Assembly (NCBI RefSeq): GCF_000801105.2
Contig: NC_079516.1
Span: 49,149,265 to 49,213,264 of the forward strand
Reading direction: 5' to 3'
Source: Raphanus sativus
Taxonomy: Eukaryota; Streptophyta; Magnoliopsida; Brassicales; Brassicaceae
DNA length: 64,000 bases
The notes under the pieces were generated by a model that saw only the letters and a list, made by a program, of their open reading frames with translations, was not told the DNA's origin and ran no database searches. Position numbers and translations under genes: made by a program. Shown here piece by piece: positions 1 to 8,713 of the stretch. Every line of letters starts with the position of its first letter. Position 1 is the stretch's first letter.

Positions 1-45
1 TACTCTTTGACTTTCTAGCACGTCAATGTGTGTGTGTTTACTCAC

Positions 46-1273
46 CGGAGAATAGTTGCCAAGGAATGCAACAAGCTCTTCATCAATCCCTAGCCTTGAG
101 AAGAACAAAAGTATTATGATCAGTTACACACTGACTCAACTCTAAAGACACTGATCAAAGCACAACGCTTACTTCTTTCCTTCAACATCAACACCATGCA
201 CCAGAAACTCATCTGCAAAACCTCCAAGAAACTCCAACGATTTCTCATCAAGCAAGACGTCGCTGAACTTCTGCCACCGATCAGTAACAATCGCATATCT
301 TCCATCCTGTGCAGGAAAACAAAGATCGTTTCATAATAAGAACATCCAAAACATGTCAGCGAATCAATTACCTTCTTTCTGCAGCAGCTAAGGTCCAATA
401 TCAATCTTTCTTTCCCAACAATCTTCACAAGATCTTTCAGTCTCTCAAGATCAAGCTTCCCATTGTTAAACACATACTGAAAAAAAAAAACATCAATGAT
501 TACCACTAACACAATCCCCTAATGATAAACACGTTTAAAAAGAGCTAAATACCGAAGTGACAATAACATGACTTGCTCCCTCCTCTATATAACTCAAACA
601 ATTCTCAGAACTGATCCCACCTCCAACCTGCAAACCGCCTAGAATTCATCGTCTTGTAATTCATTCATTCACACACGACACATTCATTAGATTTTCAAAC
701 CAAACAGTAAGAAACAAAACCCACACCCCCAAAAGGCATTACCGGGATAAGCATGTAAAGCTCCAAGAGCTGCAGATTGGCTTAAAGGGTCTGCTCCGAG
801 CATGATAACATGACCACCTGTGAGTCCATCTTCTTTGTACATGTTTGCATACTCTTCCGCAGATTTGTCTGATTCGAAGTTCGTCACGAGAACCGGACCG
901 TCTTCTTTTAAGTCGCTTAGTGTGGATCCAACTATTTGTTTCACTTTCCCCTTCAAGAACAATGATATGATCTTACATAAAGCATTGAGTTTTATAAAAA
1001 AATAAAAGGATTCAGCTTTCAATACCTTGTGGATGTCGATGCAAGGTCGGAACTGAACAGCGGATATGACTTGTACCCTCGAGGGTCCTACAATACATAA
1101 ATCAAAGATTCATTACAGAGATTTGGGAAGCTGTGTAAAAGAAGTGAAACTCTGGAACAGGTCGTACGTTTTGTCTTGATGGAAAACAGTGGTCCGGAGA
1201 GTTTGAGGCTCTGGTTTTTCTGGAAAGAAGAGATACCATGATTGGAGTACAAGTGAGAGCTCCAAGTTCTCAT
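46..1273 (-). CDS. HISN3: BBMII isomerase of histidine biosynthesis, 3' end outside window
   Basis: This enzyme isomerises ProFAR to PRFAR, the fourth step of plastid histidine biosynthesis. Seven exons are readable: 1168..1273, 1026..1087, 743..950, 553..638, 372..476, 173..306, 46..94 (250 codons). All introns are GT-AG and the frame is kept at each junction. The start MRTWSSH opens a Ser/Lys-rich transit peptide of about 40 residues. The (beta/alpha)8 core follows with [58 protein letters not shown] and [13 protein letters not shown]. The last visible exon ends at NYSP with a donor at 45, so the exon carrying the C-terminal phosphate-binding loop lies beyond base 1. The stretch LDLSCCRKK carries a doubled TGC codon where I recall a single Cys. 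The gene is transcribed divergently from the PPR gene. Family assignment is firm; the gene is incomplete here only because of the window edge. Confidence 0.93.
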
Positions 1274-1957
1274 ATTTGGAACAGATGAACAATCCAGGTA
1301 GTAGGTGAAGAAGAATATCTCTATGGCTTTTCTGGTTCTATTATTTAGGTAAATCAACCGAACCAAAAAATACTAAACCTAATTAAAATAGAAGGAACCG
1401 GGCCAAACCAAACTGAATAGTTATATGTAATTGTTTTTTTTCCATGCTTATATCTAAAATTGAACCGAAACCGATATCTCGTTTTTATAATTACAATTAG
1501 TAAAAGTATCTAAAACTATACTAAAAATAAACAATTCAAATCAACTGAAATTATAATATCAAAATAATTTGAATGATTCAATATTTTATTACATGAGTTA
1601 TTCCATAATCTAATACAATTTTTTTATTCAGATTATGAAAAAACTGAATAATTAAAAATCGTATGTTACTTACTTACTTTTTTTGAGTATTAACATTTTT
1701 AGTTTTGTTATCCAAATTAAAAAAACTATCTGAACCGTTTTAAATGTATTTTTTTCTTGGTTTTAAGATGAATAATAAACATTTTATATTCAAACCACCC
1801 AAAATAATAGACCTAAATTGAACCGAACACCTTTAGTACCATACCCAACTTAGAAATTCCGGTTTAAATTCAGGTTTTATGACTTTATCAATAACTAGAG
1901 ATGGTTTGATCAAAACTGGAAGCGAAAGGTTTCTCCGACAAACAAACACAGAGCGTG
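1274..1957. other. Divergent intergenic region between HISN3 and the PPR gene
   Basis: This 684-bp spacer must hold both promoters and leaders. It is AT-rich and contains several degenerate runs resembling AACCGAACC and AAACCGAAA, a common low-complexity theme in Brassicaceae spacers. I see no open reading frame worth calling and no clear transposon ends. Confidence 0.6.
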
Positions 1958-3442
1958 ATGCGATGGAACAAGAAGAAGGTCATCAACCTCGTCTCCAACT
2001 CCACCAACCTCCCTTCCCCTCTAATCCCGCCGCCACCTGAGATCTACAGACTACCCAACCCTCCACCAAAACCTCCCAACAACAACACTCTCACTCTCTC
2101 TCCATCTCCACATCACTCCCGCTTCCTCACCTTCCTCGAAACCAACCTCCCCCACCACCAAACCCTAACCCCCCAATCCCTAACCCGATTCCTCCGCTCC
2201 ACCCTCCGCCACCACCCTCTCTTCGCCCACCACGACTTCGCCGTCTTCAACTGGGCCTCCACCCTCGACGCCTTCCGCCACGACCACCACTCCTTCCTCT
2301 GGATGTCGTCCTCCCTCTCCTCCACGCACCGTTTCTCCGATCTCCGCCGTCTCCTCTCCTTCGTCGCCGCCAACCCCTGCCCATGCTCCGATGGGATCTT
2401 CTCTTGCCCGAAGCTCGAGCCTCTCTTCCGCTCCGCCCTCGATTCCTTCTGCAGAGCCGGGAAGATGGATCACGCTCTGTCAGGGTTCGAGACCATGAAG
2501 AGGCTAATCGACGGGAAGCCTAACGTTGGAGTTTACAACACCGTGTTGAATGGGTATGTGAAGAAGGGTCGTGGTGATATGGAGAAAGCTTTAGCGTTTT
2601 ATAAGAGGATGGGGAAGGAGAGAGTGAAGCTTGATGTGTTTACGTTCAACATACTTATTAACGGTTATTGTAAGAGCGGTGAGTTTGAGATGGCGTTGGG
2701 TGTGTTTAGGGAGATGAAGGAGAGAGGTTGTGAGCCTAATGTGGTTAGTTTTAATACTATTATAAGAGGTTTTTTCGGGAAAGGGAAGGTTGAGGAAGGT
2801 GTTAGAATGGCTTACGAGATGATTGAGCTAGGTTGTGGACTCTCTCAAGCTACTTGCGAGATTCTTGTTGATGGGTTGTGTAGAGAAGGTTTGGTTGATG
2901 ATGCTTCGGCGTTGGTGATGGATCTGACTGCGAAGAGGGTTTTACCTAAAGGGTTTGATTACGGTGGTTTGGTTGAGAGGCTTTGTAGAGAGAAGAAGGT
3001 GGATAGAGCGGTGGAGATTGTGGAGGAGGTGTGGAAGAGTGATGATGGTGGGACGACTCCGTGTTTGATTGCTTGTACTACGCTCGTGGAAGGGTTGAGG
3101 AGATCAGGGAGAGCGGAGAAAGCGGCGGAGTTTGTGGAGAAGATGATGATGATGAATGTAGGCGTGGTTCCTGATAGTGTGACGTTTAACTTGCTTATTC
3201 GGGATCTATGTGATTCTGGTCGTTCGATGGATGCAAACAGGTTGAGAGTGTTGGCGACGAGCAAAGGGTTTGAGGCCGATGAGACGACGTACCGTGTTTT
3301 GGTTTCGGGGTTCTCGAAAGAAGGGAGAAGGAAGGAAGGAGAGGTTTTGGTGAACGAGATGTTGGATAAAGACATGTTGCCTGATATCTTTACGTATAAT
3401 AGATTGATGGATGGTTTGTCCACCGCTGGAAAATTTTCATAG
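1958..3442 (+). CDS. P-class pentatricopeptide repeat protein, intronless
   Basis: Single-exon protein of 494 residues. The ATG at 1958 is chosen; the GTG three bases upstream is not a plausible plant start. The N-terminal third is Pro/Ser/His-rich and consistent with an organelle-targeting leader. From about residue 190 there are tandem 35-residue PPR motifs, for example VYNTVLNGYVKKG, DVFTFNILINGYCKSGEFE, PNVVSFNTIIRGFFGKGKVE and DIFTYNRLMDGL. No E or DYW extension follows, so this is a P-class protein expected to bind organelle RNA. Order suggests the orthologue of At2g36240. The TAG stop at 3440-3442 sits inside the 9-bp target-site duplication of a Mutator-like element. Beyond the element the frame resumes from the second duplication copy and reads KTQVRLI then TAA, so the C-terminus appears shortened by seven residues. 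Confidence 0.9.
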   Translation: MRWNKKKVINLVSNSTNLPSPLIPPPPEIYRLPNPPPKPPNNNTLTLSPSPHHSRFLTFLETNLPHHQTLTPQSLTRFLRSTLRHHPLFAHHDFAVFNWASTLDAFRHDHHSFLWMSSSLSSTHRFSDLRRLLSFVAANPCPCSDGIFSCPKLEPLFRSALDSFCRAGKMDHALSGFETMKRLIDGKPNVGVYNTVLNGYVKKGRGDMEKALAFYKRMGKERVKLDVFTFNILINGYCKSGEFEMALGVFREMKERGCEPNVVSFNTIIRGFFGKGKVEEGVRMAYEMIELGCGLSQATCEILVDGLCREGLVDDASALVMDLTAKRVLPKGFDYGGLVERLCREKKVDRAVEIVEEVWKSDDGGTTPCLIACTTLVEGLRRSGRAEKAAEFVEKMMMMNVGVVPDSVTFNLLIRDLCDSGRSMDANRLRVLATSKGFEADETTYRVLVSGFSKEGRRKEGEVLVNEMLDKDMLPDIFTYNRLMDGLSTAGKFS

Positions 3443-4374
3443 GGGACAACGACCTATATTTCCCCTCATAACTACTATATATAGTATTATATCTCTAGTT
3501 CTACCAAACTATAACCTAGTGCTAAATTTCTCTAAATCTAAAGTTATAAATTTATTTGTCCACAAATTGAAAATTGTAAACTTATTTATCCATGAATCTA
3601 AAAGTCGTAAGCTTTCTTTGTTAGATCAATCCCATATTCAGATAATCTCGTCAATGATCTTCTCTGCTCCTTGAGACCTGTTTCTCTTCTTCATTCTTCG
3701 TCGGCGGCAATGAGCTTCAGTAGCTGCTCCGGCTACATGTGAGCATCACCCTCCGTGTATTTCTCAAAAACTTCTCTGACGTTATCGACCGAACCAGACT
3801 GTTCCTCTGAACTTCCTTTTGTAGACCAGACTCTGTTTAATAAAGAAGCTTCAAATTATATTGTATCTTGTGCAGAGCACATACATATATATACAGAGAG
3901 TTACATGAACTATTTAGAGAAACCATAGAGTGATTTAATGGATTGCAATCGTACTTGACTTTGATATAGATTCGCTTCACATATTTGAGTGTGTTCTTTA
4001 TAAGTTGTGATTTTTTTTTTTGAACCACAAGTCTTGTGAATTCTATGAAGAAGTAGAATTTTTTTTTCTTTTTAAAACGTGAGTCGGGTGAAGAAGATGA
4101 AAAAAAAATGAGTCGGATCGTTTATGGGTCTGGTTTTATTTAAAATTAGATTTTATTTTGGTTTAACCGGTTAAAAATCATTTGATTAGCAATAAACCAA
4201 CTAAACCATAGTTTATGTGGAACTATAGATTCATGAATCAATAGATTTGCAATTTTCGATTTATGGAGAAATAAATTTATAACTTTTGATTTGGAGAGAT
4301 TTAACACTAGATCATAGTTTGGTGGAGATACAATGTTAAATGATAGTTACGAGGGGGCAATATGTTGTTCTCCC
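3443..4374. mobile_element. Non-autonomous Mutator-like element (Pack-MULE type)
   Basis: The element has long terminal inverted repeats of about 170 bp: left arm about 3443-3612, right arm about 4216-4374. The left end reads GGGACAACGACC and the reverse complement of the right end reads GGGAGAACAACA. The arms stay alignable throughout. Flanking 9-mers TTTTCATAG (3434-3442) and TTTTCAAAG (4375-4383) match at 8 of 9 positions, as expected for a Mutator target-site duplication. There is no transposase. The interior holds a gene-like segment on the minus strand (about 3675-3830) similar to the phospholipase C N-terminus, which makes this a Pack-MULE candidate. It lies exactly at the end of the PPR coding sequence. 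Confidence 0.82.
3675..3830 (-). pseudogene. Captured fragment like the N-terminal EF-hand region of PI-PLC
   Basis: Read on the minus strand the frame gives VREVFEKYTEGDAHM, an in-frame TAG, then PEQLLKLIAADEE and another stop. This matches the N-terminal EF-hand-like segment I recall for plant phosphoinositide-specific phospholipase C of the PLC4/5 type. Only about 50 residues are present, with no catalytic X or Y domain, so it is not functional. Its position between the two arms of a Mutator-like element suggests capture by the transposon. Identity rests on a short remembered motif. Confidence 0.6.
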
Positions 4375-4469
4375 TTTTCAAAGACACAAGTGCGGTTAAT
4401 CTAACCGTCTAACCAGTGACAGTCTCGCGTTTGTTCTTCGGCTACTTGTATTGTATTTGTAAACTAGAT

Positions 4470-4795
4470 CAAAGTGATATATCGACATATAGCTTGTCGC
4501 TGTCACAATGTGGAGTTCTGATAGAAGTAAACTGCAAGACTGATTTTGAATATGCATTGATTGAGATATAATATTCCAGAGGAGATAAAACCAGAAAGAA
4601 AAAAAGATTGAAATGCAAAGAAACGGTCATCTTTCCAGAGAACATATATGAAAAGATTGTTGAATGGAGGATCTCAGAAAAGGCTTTCGAGAATTGGAAT
4701 TGCTTGAGCATATAGTGTTTCGGTCAAGGAACAGTGGCTATCTCGCTGAAAACATCAATGTCTGAAGGTTTGTGAAGTTTACTCTTGGAGAACTA
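4470..4795 (+). pseudogene. Decayed copy of a plastid elongation factor Ts segment
   Basis: Several EF-Ts signatures occur in order on the plus strand but in different frames and with stops. GVLIEVNCKTDFEYA is the EF-Ts hallmark around the conserved ETDF site. IPEEIKPERK follows, then ENIYEKIVEWRISEK, then AENINV, a stop, and RFVKFTLGE. Together these mirror the recalled order IEVNCETDF, IPEEIK, ENIREKIV, GENI, RFVKFTLGE of plastid EF-Ts domains. The absence of introns across the segments would fit a processed copy or a single-exon fragment. It cannot encode a working factor. Confidence 0.72.
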
Positions 4796-5275
4796 GAAGA
4801 CAACCGAGGAGAAGATCAATTTTCAGACAAGGAAGTTCACTTTTGTTACGTTTGTAGAGAAAATCTTCAGTGTTCGCCTTTGATTTAGAGTTTTTAATCG
4901 AAAAAACTGTAGTTTTTCTTGTTCATGGAAAGATGAGATTAATTTGTGTTGTCTAGAAACATTTAAGTTTACACACTAAACTAGTAAATGATTCACTTTA
5001 CTCTTATCTCATTCCTTATCTATACTAAGCAATGTCAGTTTTGAAAAAATCTTTGTCACTGGAGTCATTTTTATTTTTGCTGTGTCGTTTGCAGATGAAT
5101 TTGGGTTGCCGATTATTTCATGGTTGACTTGACTGGTCATATGAATAAACATATAAGACCTAAAACATAATAAGATTACCACATGCAATATTTGTACATT
5201 TTGTGTTAGATTTAATATAATAGAACAATCTCATTGCATAGAAAGTTTTCAAACTAAAACAACATCAATATTATT

Positions 5276-5291
5276 TTTTTTGATCAAATAA
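5276..5291. mobile_element. Micro-insertion with T-tract and 20-bp duplication
   Basis: Sixteen bases ending in a T run are flanked by identical 20-mers at 5256-5275 and 5292-5311 (beginning AAAACAACATC). The pattern fits a retroinsertion reduced almost to its poly(A) tail, here in minus orientation. Confidence 0.6.
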
Positions 5292-5574
5292 AAAACAACA
5301 TCAATATTATTATTTTTCTTTAAAATAAAACATTTTAAGACTGACACATACATGAACCATCAAGTTGCCCGCCAAGAATAAAGATGATGTGTTTAAGTGC
5401 AAAGAGAAAGCTAGTCTCCATCTTTCTCGGGCCATGTCTCAAAGGTAAAGTCTTGTTCTAGCACGTGTTCCACAATCCAGAGATGTCAACTCAGAGTAAA
5501 CGTGGGAACAAACAACAATAAAATTATTGAAATGGTAATTGAGAACACAAGCAAGCTCTAAAGATGTTTTATAA

Positions 5575-5960
5575 TAATACCTTTGGATTGAACAAGTATA
5601 TGTTGGATCCAACACTGGTCATCTTGGAATGTCCGGAAAAGAATCTGCCATGGGTAATTTCATCAGCCAGAACCCTGAAGAAACAGTGGTCTTCTCAGGT
5701 TTCTTCCCCAAACTAAACCAAGTATGCCTAGGGTTAGTTGCCTCGTTGTCGCTTAAACAGAGCAAAACAATCGGCTCTTTTAGACCTTCTTCTGATCGCC
5801 TCTGGAAGAGAATTTCCGATCCAAGAACGGAATCAATACCATTTGAAGTCAAACCGGCGATCCGGTGGTGTTGAATCGGTAGTCTCGCCAGGCAATCAAC
5901 CGCCACGTCGTCTCAGTCGTTATCGGGAAAAAGCATCGTCATCCTTTCTGCGCCGCGAAG
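5575..5960 (-). pseudogene. F-box/kelch-type gene relic
   Basis: On the minus strand an F-box-like start reads MTMLFPDND, an in-frame TGA, then DDVAVDCLARLP and a degenerate F-box tail. The linker IVLLCLSDNE and PRHTWFSLGKKPE follow, typical of the plant F-box/kelch layout (C...NPR.WF.L.RKP). After PDIPR the frame closes. A shifted frame continues with MTSVGSNIYLFNPK, which resembles the first kelch blade (VGSEIYI). One stop plus one frameshift and no further blades indicate a pseudogene. The assignment rests on motif layout, not a full-length match. Confidence 0.55.
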
Positions 5961-6311
5961 AAGAAGAAGAAAATTATCAACAAAATGCTAACCAAAAACG
6001 AAAGGAGAGAAGAAAAAAAAAGCTTACTTTTTTTCATTCTGCACAGAGAATCAAGATTCAAGATGAGAGAGAGAGCGGAGAAATAGACGACGAACAGAGC
6101 CATAGCTTTTAAACCGACCGACCGAAAAATCAAACCGAAAGTTTCTTATCTAAGAACTTTTCGATTGGGTTTTTCGTAAAGCTAAGAACCATACATTATA
6201 TAGGCATATACAATATATACATACACATATATGTCAATAATGTTGCTCTTAACTTCACCCTCCACTCGGATCTCTGACGACCTCTTTAACTTGTGCATTG
6301 TTGTTATTGTT

Positions 6312-6328
6312 TTTTTTTTTGCTTTAAA
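6312..6328. mobile_element. Micro-insertion with T-tract and 16-bp duplication
   Basis: Seventeen bases (a T run then GCTTTAAA) are flanked by identical 16-mers at 6296-6311 and 6329-6344 (CATTGTTGTTATTGTT). Read on the minus strand it is a short tag followed by an A-tail. Confidence 0.6.
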
Positions 6329-6601
6329 CATTGTTGTTATTGTTATTAACGTTCATAGTCATGATGACTTATTGTTATTGCCACTCAAAAGTATCACTGT
6401 GATTTTAGGATACAAATAGTTTGAGACACTGGTAAAAGAAAGTATCAATTGAAATTGTACATGTACACTATAGTTTTTTTATATAATACTTTTTGAGATT
6501 ATTCTTGTAATGTATATTTTTGTTAAAAATAATAGTGAAAATTTTATTAAGTTTAAAATACTGAAAAATGAAAATTAAATACGTAAATAAAAAGCTTCTA
6601 A

Positions 6602-6730
6602 GCTGACAAGTTCTGCAAAGTGATATCCGGGAAACTCTCCCACTGTATTACTCCTGTGGTTCTAGTTATTGCAGTAACCACTGCTGCACTTGTTCTGTTG
6701 TATCTGAGCGTGTTTGGTTATTTGAAGTAG
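6602..6730 (+). pseudogene. Orphan coding-like segment ending in a membrane anchor
   Basis: An open frame of 42 codons begins ADKFCKVISGKLSHC. It continues with a clean hydrophobic helix (PVVLVIAVTTAALVLLYL) and ends in GYLK then TAG. It lacks a start codon, and a possible acceptor (TTCTAAG) lies immediately upstream, so it may be the last exon of a lost gene. I do not recognise the family. Composition is less AT-rich than its surroundings, which is why it stands out. Confidence 0.35.
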
Positions 6731-7125
6731 AGGTGAGGGTTTCGTTTTCTCTTTTATATAAGTAGAGGGTTTGAGTGCTAACTAAGGAGTAATCACTGAT
6801 TTTTTTGGACTAAGAGTAGTTGTCACATTCAAGTAATAACCAACCATTTAAAATTCCAACAGAAACAGTTGGATGGTAAAGTATCTAGTGGCAGAATACA
6901 GGTGTTATAATCTTATGACGTTAAAACAGAGAATCACTTTCTTGTTGACAAAGGAACAGAACTAAAGAAGATCAGATTATGCTCTTCCTACTAAGACGTA
7001 AAAGCATCTAAAAGTAAAAGATTTTTTATTATCTCAAGAGGACAAAACAAACCAAGCTCATCAGTTTTTCCTCTTTCTGTATCATGACAACTTCCTTCTT
7101 CATCTTCTATCGTTTGTATGTTCGT

Positions 7126-8713
7126 TCAGAGAGGGCAACTCGGGTTCCTCATTAATGTCCGTAATCTCCCGCTCACTTTGGGAACTTTAGGTTGTGCTCT
7201 CGTCTTCAAACTCTCAAAATACTGCAATCATCAAACGAACAATGATTGTACTGCTTCTCAGACACAAAAGTACATATTGGTTCCAAGAAATCCAAAAGCT
7301 ATATATTACCTGTTGCTTCCTCTTCCTCTCCAACTCTCCCTGTTGAAACAAAAACAAAAAATAAATAAAGACTAATTGTTACCAAAAAAAAAAAGAATTG
7401 AGTCTTTCAAAGATTAATAATTACCAATGCATGTTTTAGCTGTGCGTTCTCTTCTTTCAACTGGTTCAGTTCTGCTTCTAACTCCACAGTATATGCCTTC
7501 ACCAATAACAAACATTAGTCTTTTTTTCATGCTGCAATGAACATTCATAGACATCAAATGTATGATTACAATTAGTAACCTGCTTTCTTGCTCTGGACCT
7601 CGCAGCAGACTCGCGGTTCTTGATCATCCTCCTCTGCCTTCTCTCCACTACTTTCTCCACCGGACCATCCACTACTCTCTTCCTTCCCCTTAACCCTCCC
7701 ATATCAACTCCATACTGACCTCCTATGTTATCCACTTGTCCATGTCCTATCCCGTCTGACGACACCGGGCTTAACGGTCCCACCATCCCCATTTGCTGTC
7801 CACCCGCTCCAAACCCCCCACCACCCCCATAGCAAACACCTGTCTGAACCGGTGGTGCCTGCTGATACCCTCCTCCTCCTCCTCCTGCCCTTTTACCGTA
7901 ATCACCTACACCCACCGCGAAAGTAGGATCGCCACCTCCTGGAAACACACCGTAAAGCTGCTGCTGCTGGGTAGATGCGGGTATAACACTAGACGGAGTC
8001 GGGTTCAGAATAGGTTTAGGGTTAGTTGGATGTTCTCTAACCACACCAGCCTTCACCAAGAAATCCTCGAGCGTCATCTCCCCAAACGTTGGTTGCCTAG
8101 CCGCACTCTCACCGCCTCCGCCGCCGTTATTAGCATTGTTTTGACCATTGCTACTACTACCACCACGTCCGTTGCTCTCTCCACCACCACCACCACTACC
8201 ACCACCTCTATGTATCTCAGACCAAACCTCTTCAACAGTCTTCCTACAAAGCGGAGATGGAAGTGTCAACGAGCCTTGTCGTGGAAGACTCGGCTGCTTC
8301 ACTATCCCTGGTCTCTTATTAGCCGCTTGGTTACCTGAAGAACCACCACCACCACCACCACCACTAAAGACGCCGCTCTCACCTCCACCATTGTTGTTGT
8401 TGAAACCGTTATGACTCGGTGGAACGGGATGTGAAGCTGCTGCGGCCGTGGCTTGGTGATTGTTGTTGTTGTTATTCTCCTCAGCGTTCCAAATAGAAAC
8501 GAGGAACTCGTCCATGTTCATGGATCCGAAGTTCTTGCCGTTCTCGCAGAGAGCGTGTTGGAACTCGTCGAGTGTCAATGAGTAGATGGATGATTGTCTT
8601 CCCAATGAAGAAAAGGGATGATTCTCTCCTCCTCCTCCTCCGGCTCCTCCATTATGTCTTGTCGATGACTCTACTTCTCGTTCAGATATCATCTCTGTTT
8701 CTCTGCTCACCAT
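7126..8713 (-). CDS. ABI5: ABA INSENSITIVE 5, group A bZIP transcription factor
   Basis: Nuclear bZIP factor that binds ABRE/G-box elements and carries ABA responses in seed maturation and germination arrest. Exons are 7580..8713, 7425..7496, 7310..7339 and 7126..7221, giving 443 residues, close to the Arabidopsis length. Conserved phosphorylation domains appear in order: LGRQSSIYSLTLDEFQHAL, FGSMNMDEFLVSIWNAEE, RQGSLTLPSPLCRKTVEEVW and RQPTFGEMTLEDFLVKAGVV. Each carries an RQ.S/T site of the SnRK2 type. Long Gly and Asn runs separate them. The basic region RRQRRMIKNRESAARSRARK leads across the first intron into the zipper (AYTVELEAELNQL, KEENAQLKHAL). The C-terminus is RTLMRNPSCPL. A likely 5' UTR intron acceptor (CTGCAG) lies just upstream of the ATG. 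Three G-boxes lie about 1.2-1.35 kb upstream. Confidence 0.97.

Larger units (their letters stand above)
4381..5560. other. Intergenic region with an EF-Ts relic
   Basis: After the Mutator-like element the DNA holds the decayed EF-Ts-like stretch annotated separately (about 4470-4795). Further right it is AT-rich and includes a short T-tract insertion flanked by a 20-bp repeat (5256-5311). I see no intact gene. The Arabidopsis neighbours expected here by order, FtsZ2-1 and an iron-sulphur assembly gene, were not recognised. Confidence 0.55.
5961..7125. other. Intergenic region left of ABI5
   Basis: AT-rich spacer holding a T-tract micro-insertion (6312-6328) and an orphan coding-like segment (6602-6730), both annotated separately. 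The remainder is low in coding potential. The 3' UTR of ABI5 must occupy its right edge. Confidence 0.5.

Noticed and set aside
2113..3423. Minus-strand frames of up to 154 codons across the PPR gene
   Set aside because: Antisense to a clear intronless PPR protein; composition is biased and no domain is present.
5939..6133. Minus-strand frame with a signal-peptide-like start (MALFVVYFSALSL) next to the F-box relic
   Set aside because: Too short, low complexity after the helix, and overlapped by equally long frames on the other strand.
7793..8414. Long plus-strand frames rich in Thr, Ser and Pro opposite ABI5
   Set aside because: They are antisense shadows of the Gly/Asn-rich ABI5 exon; the ABI5 frame has splice sites and conserved domains.
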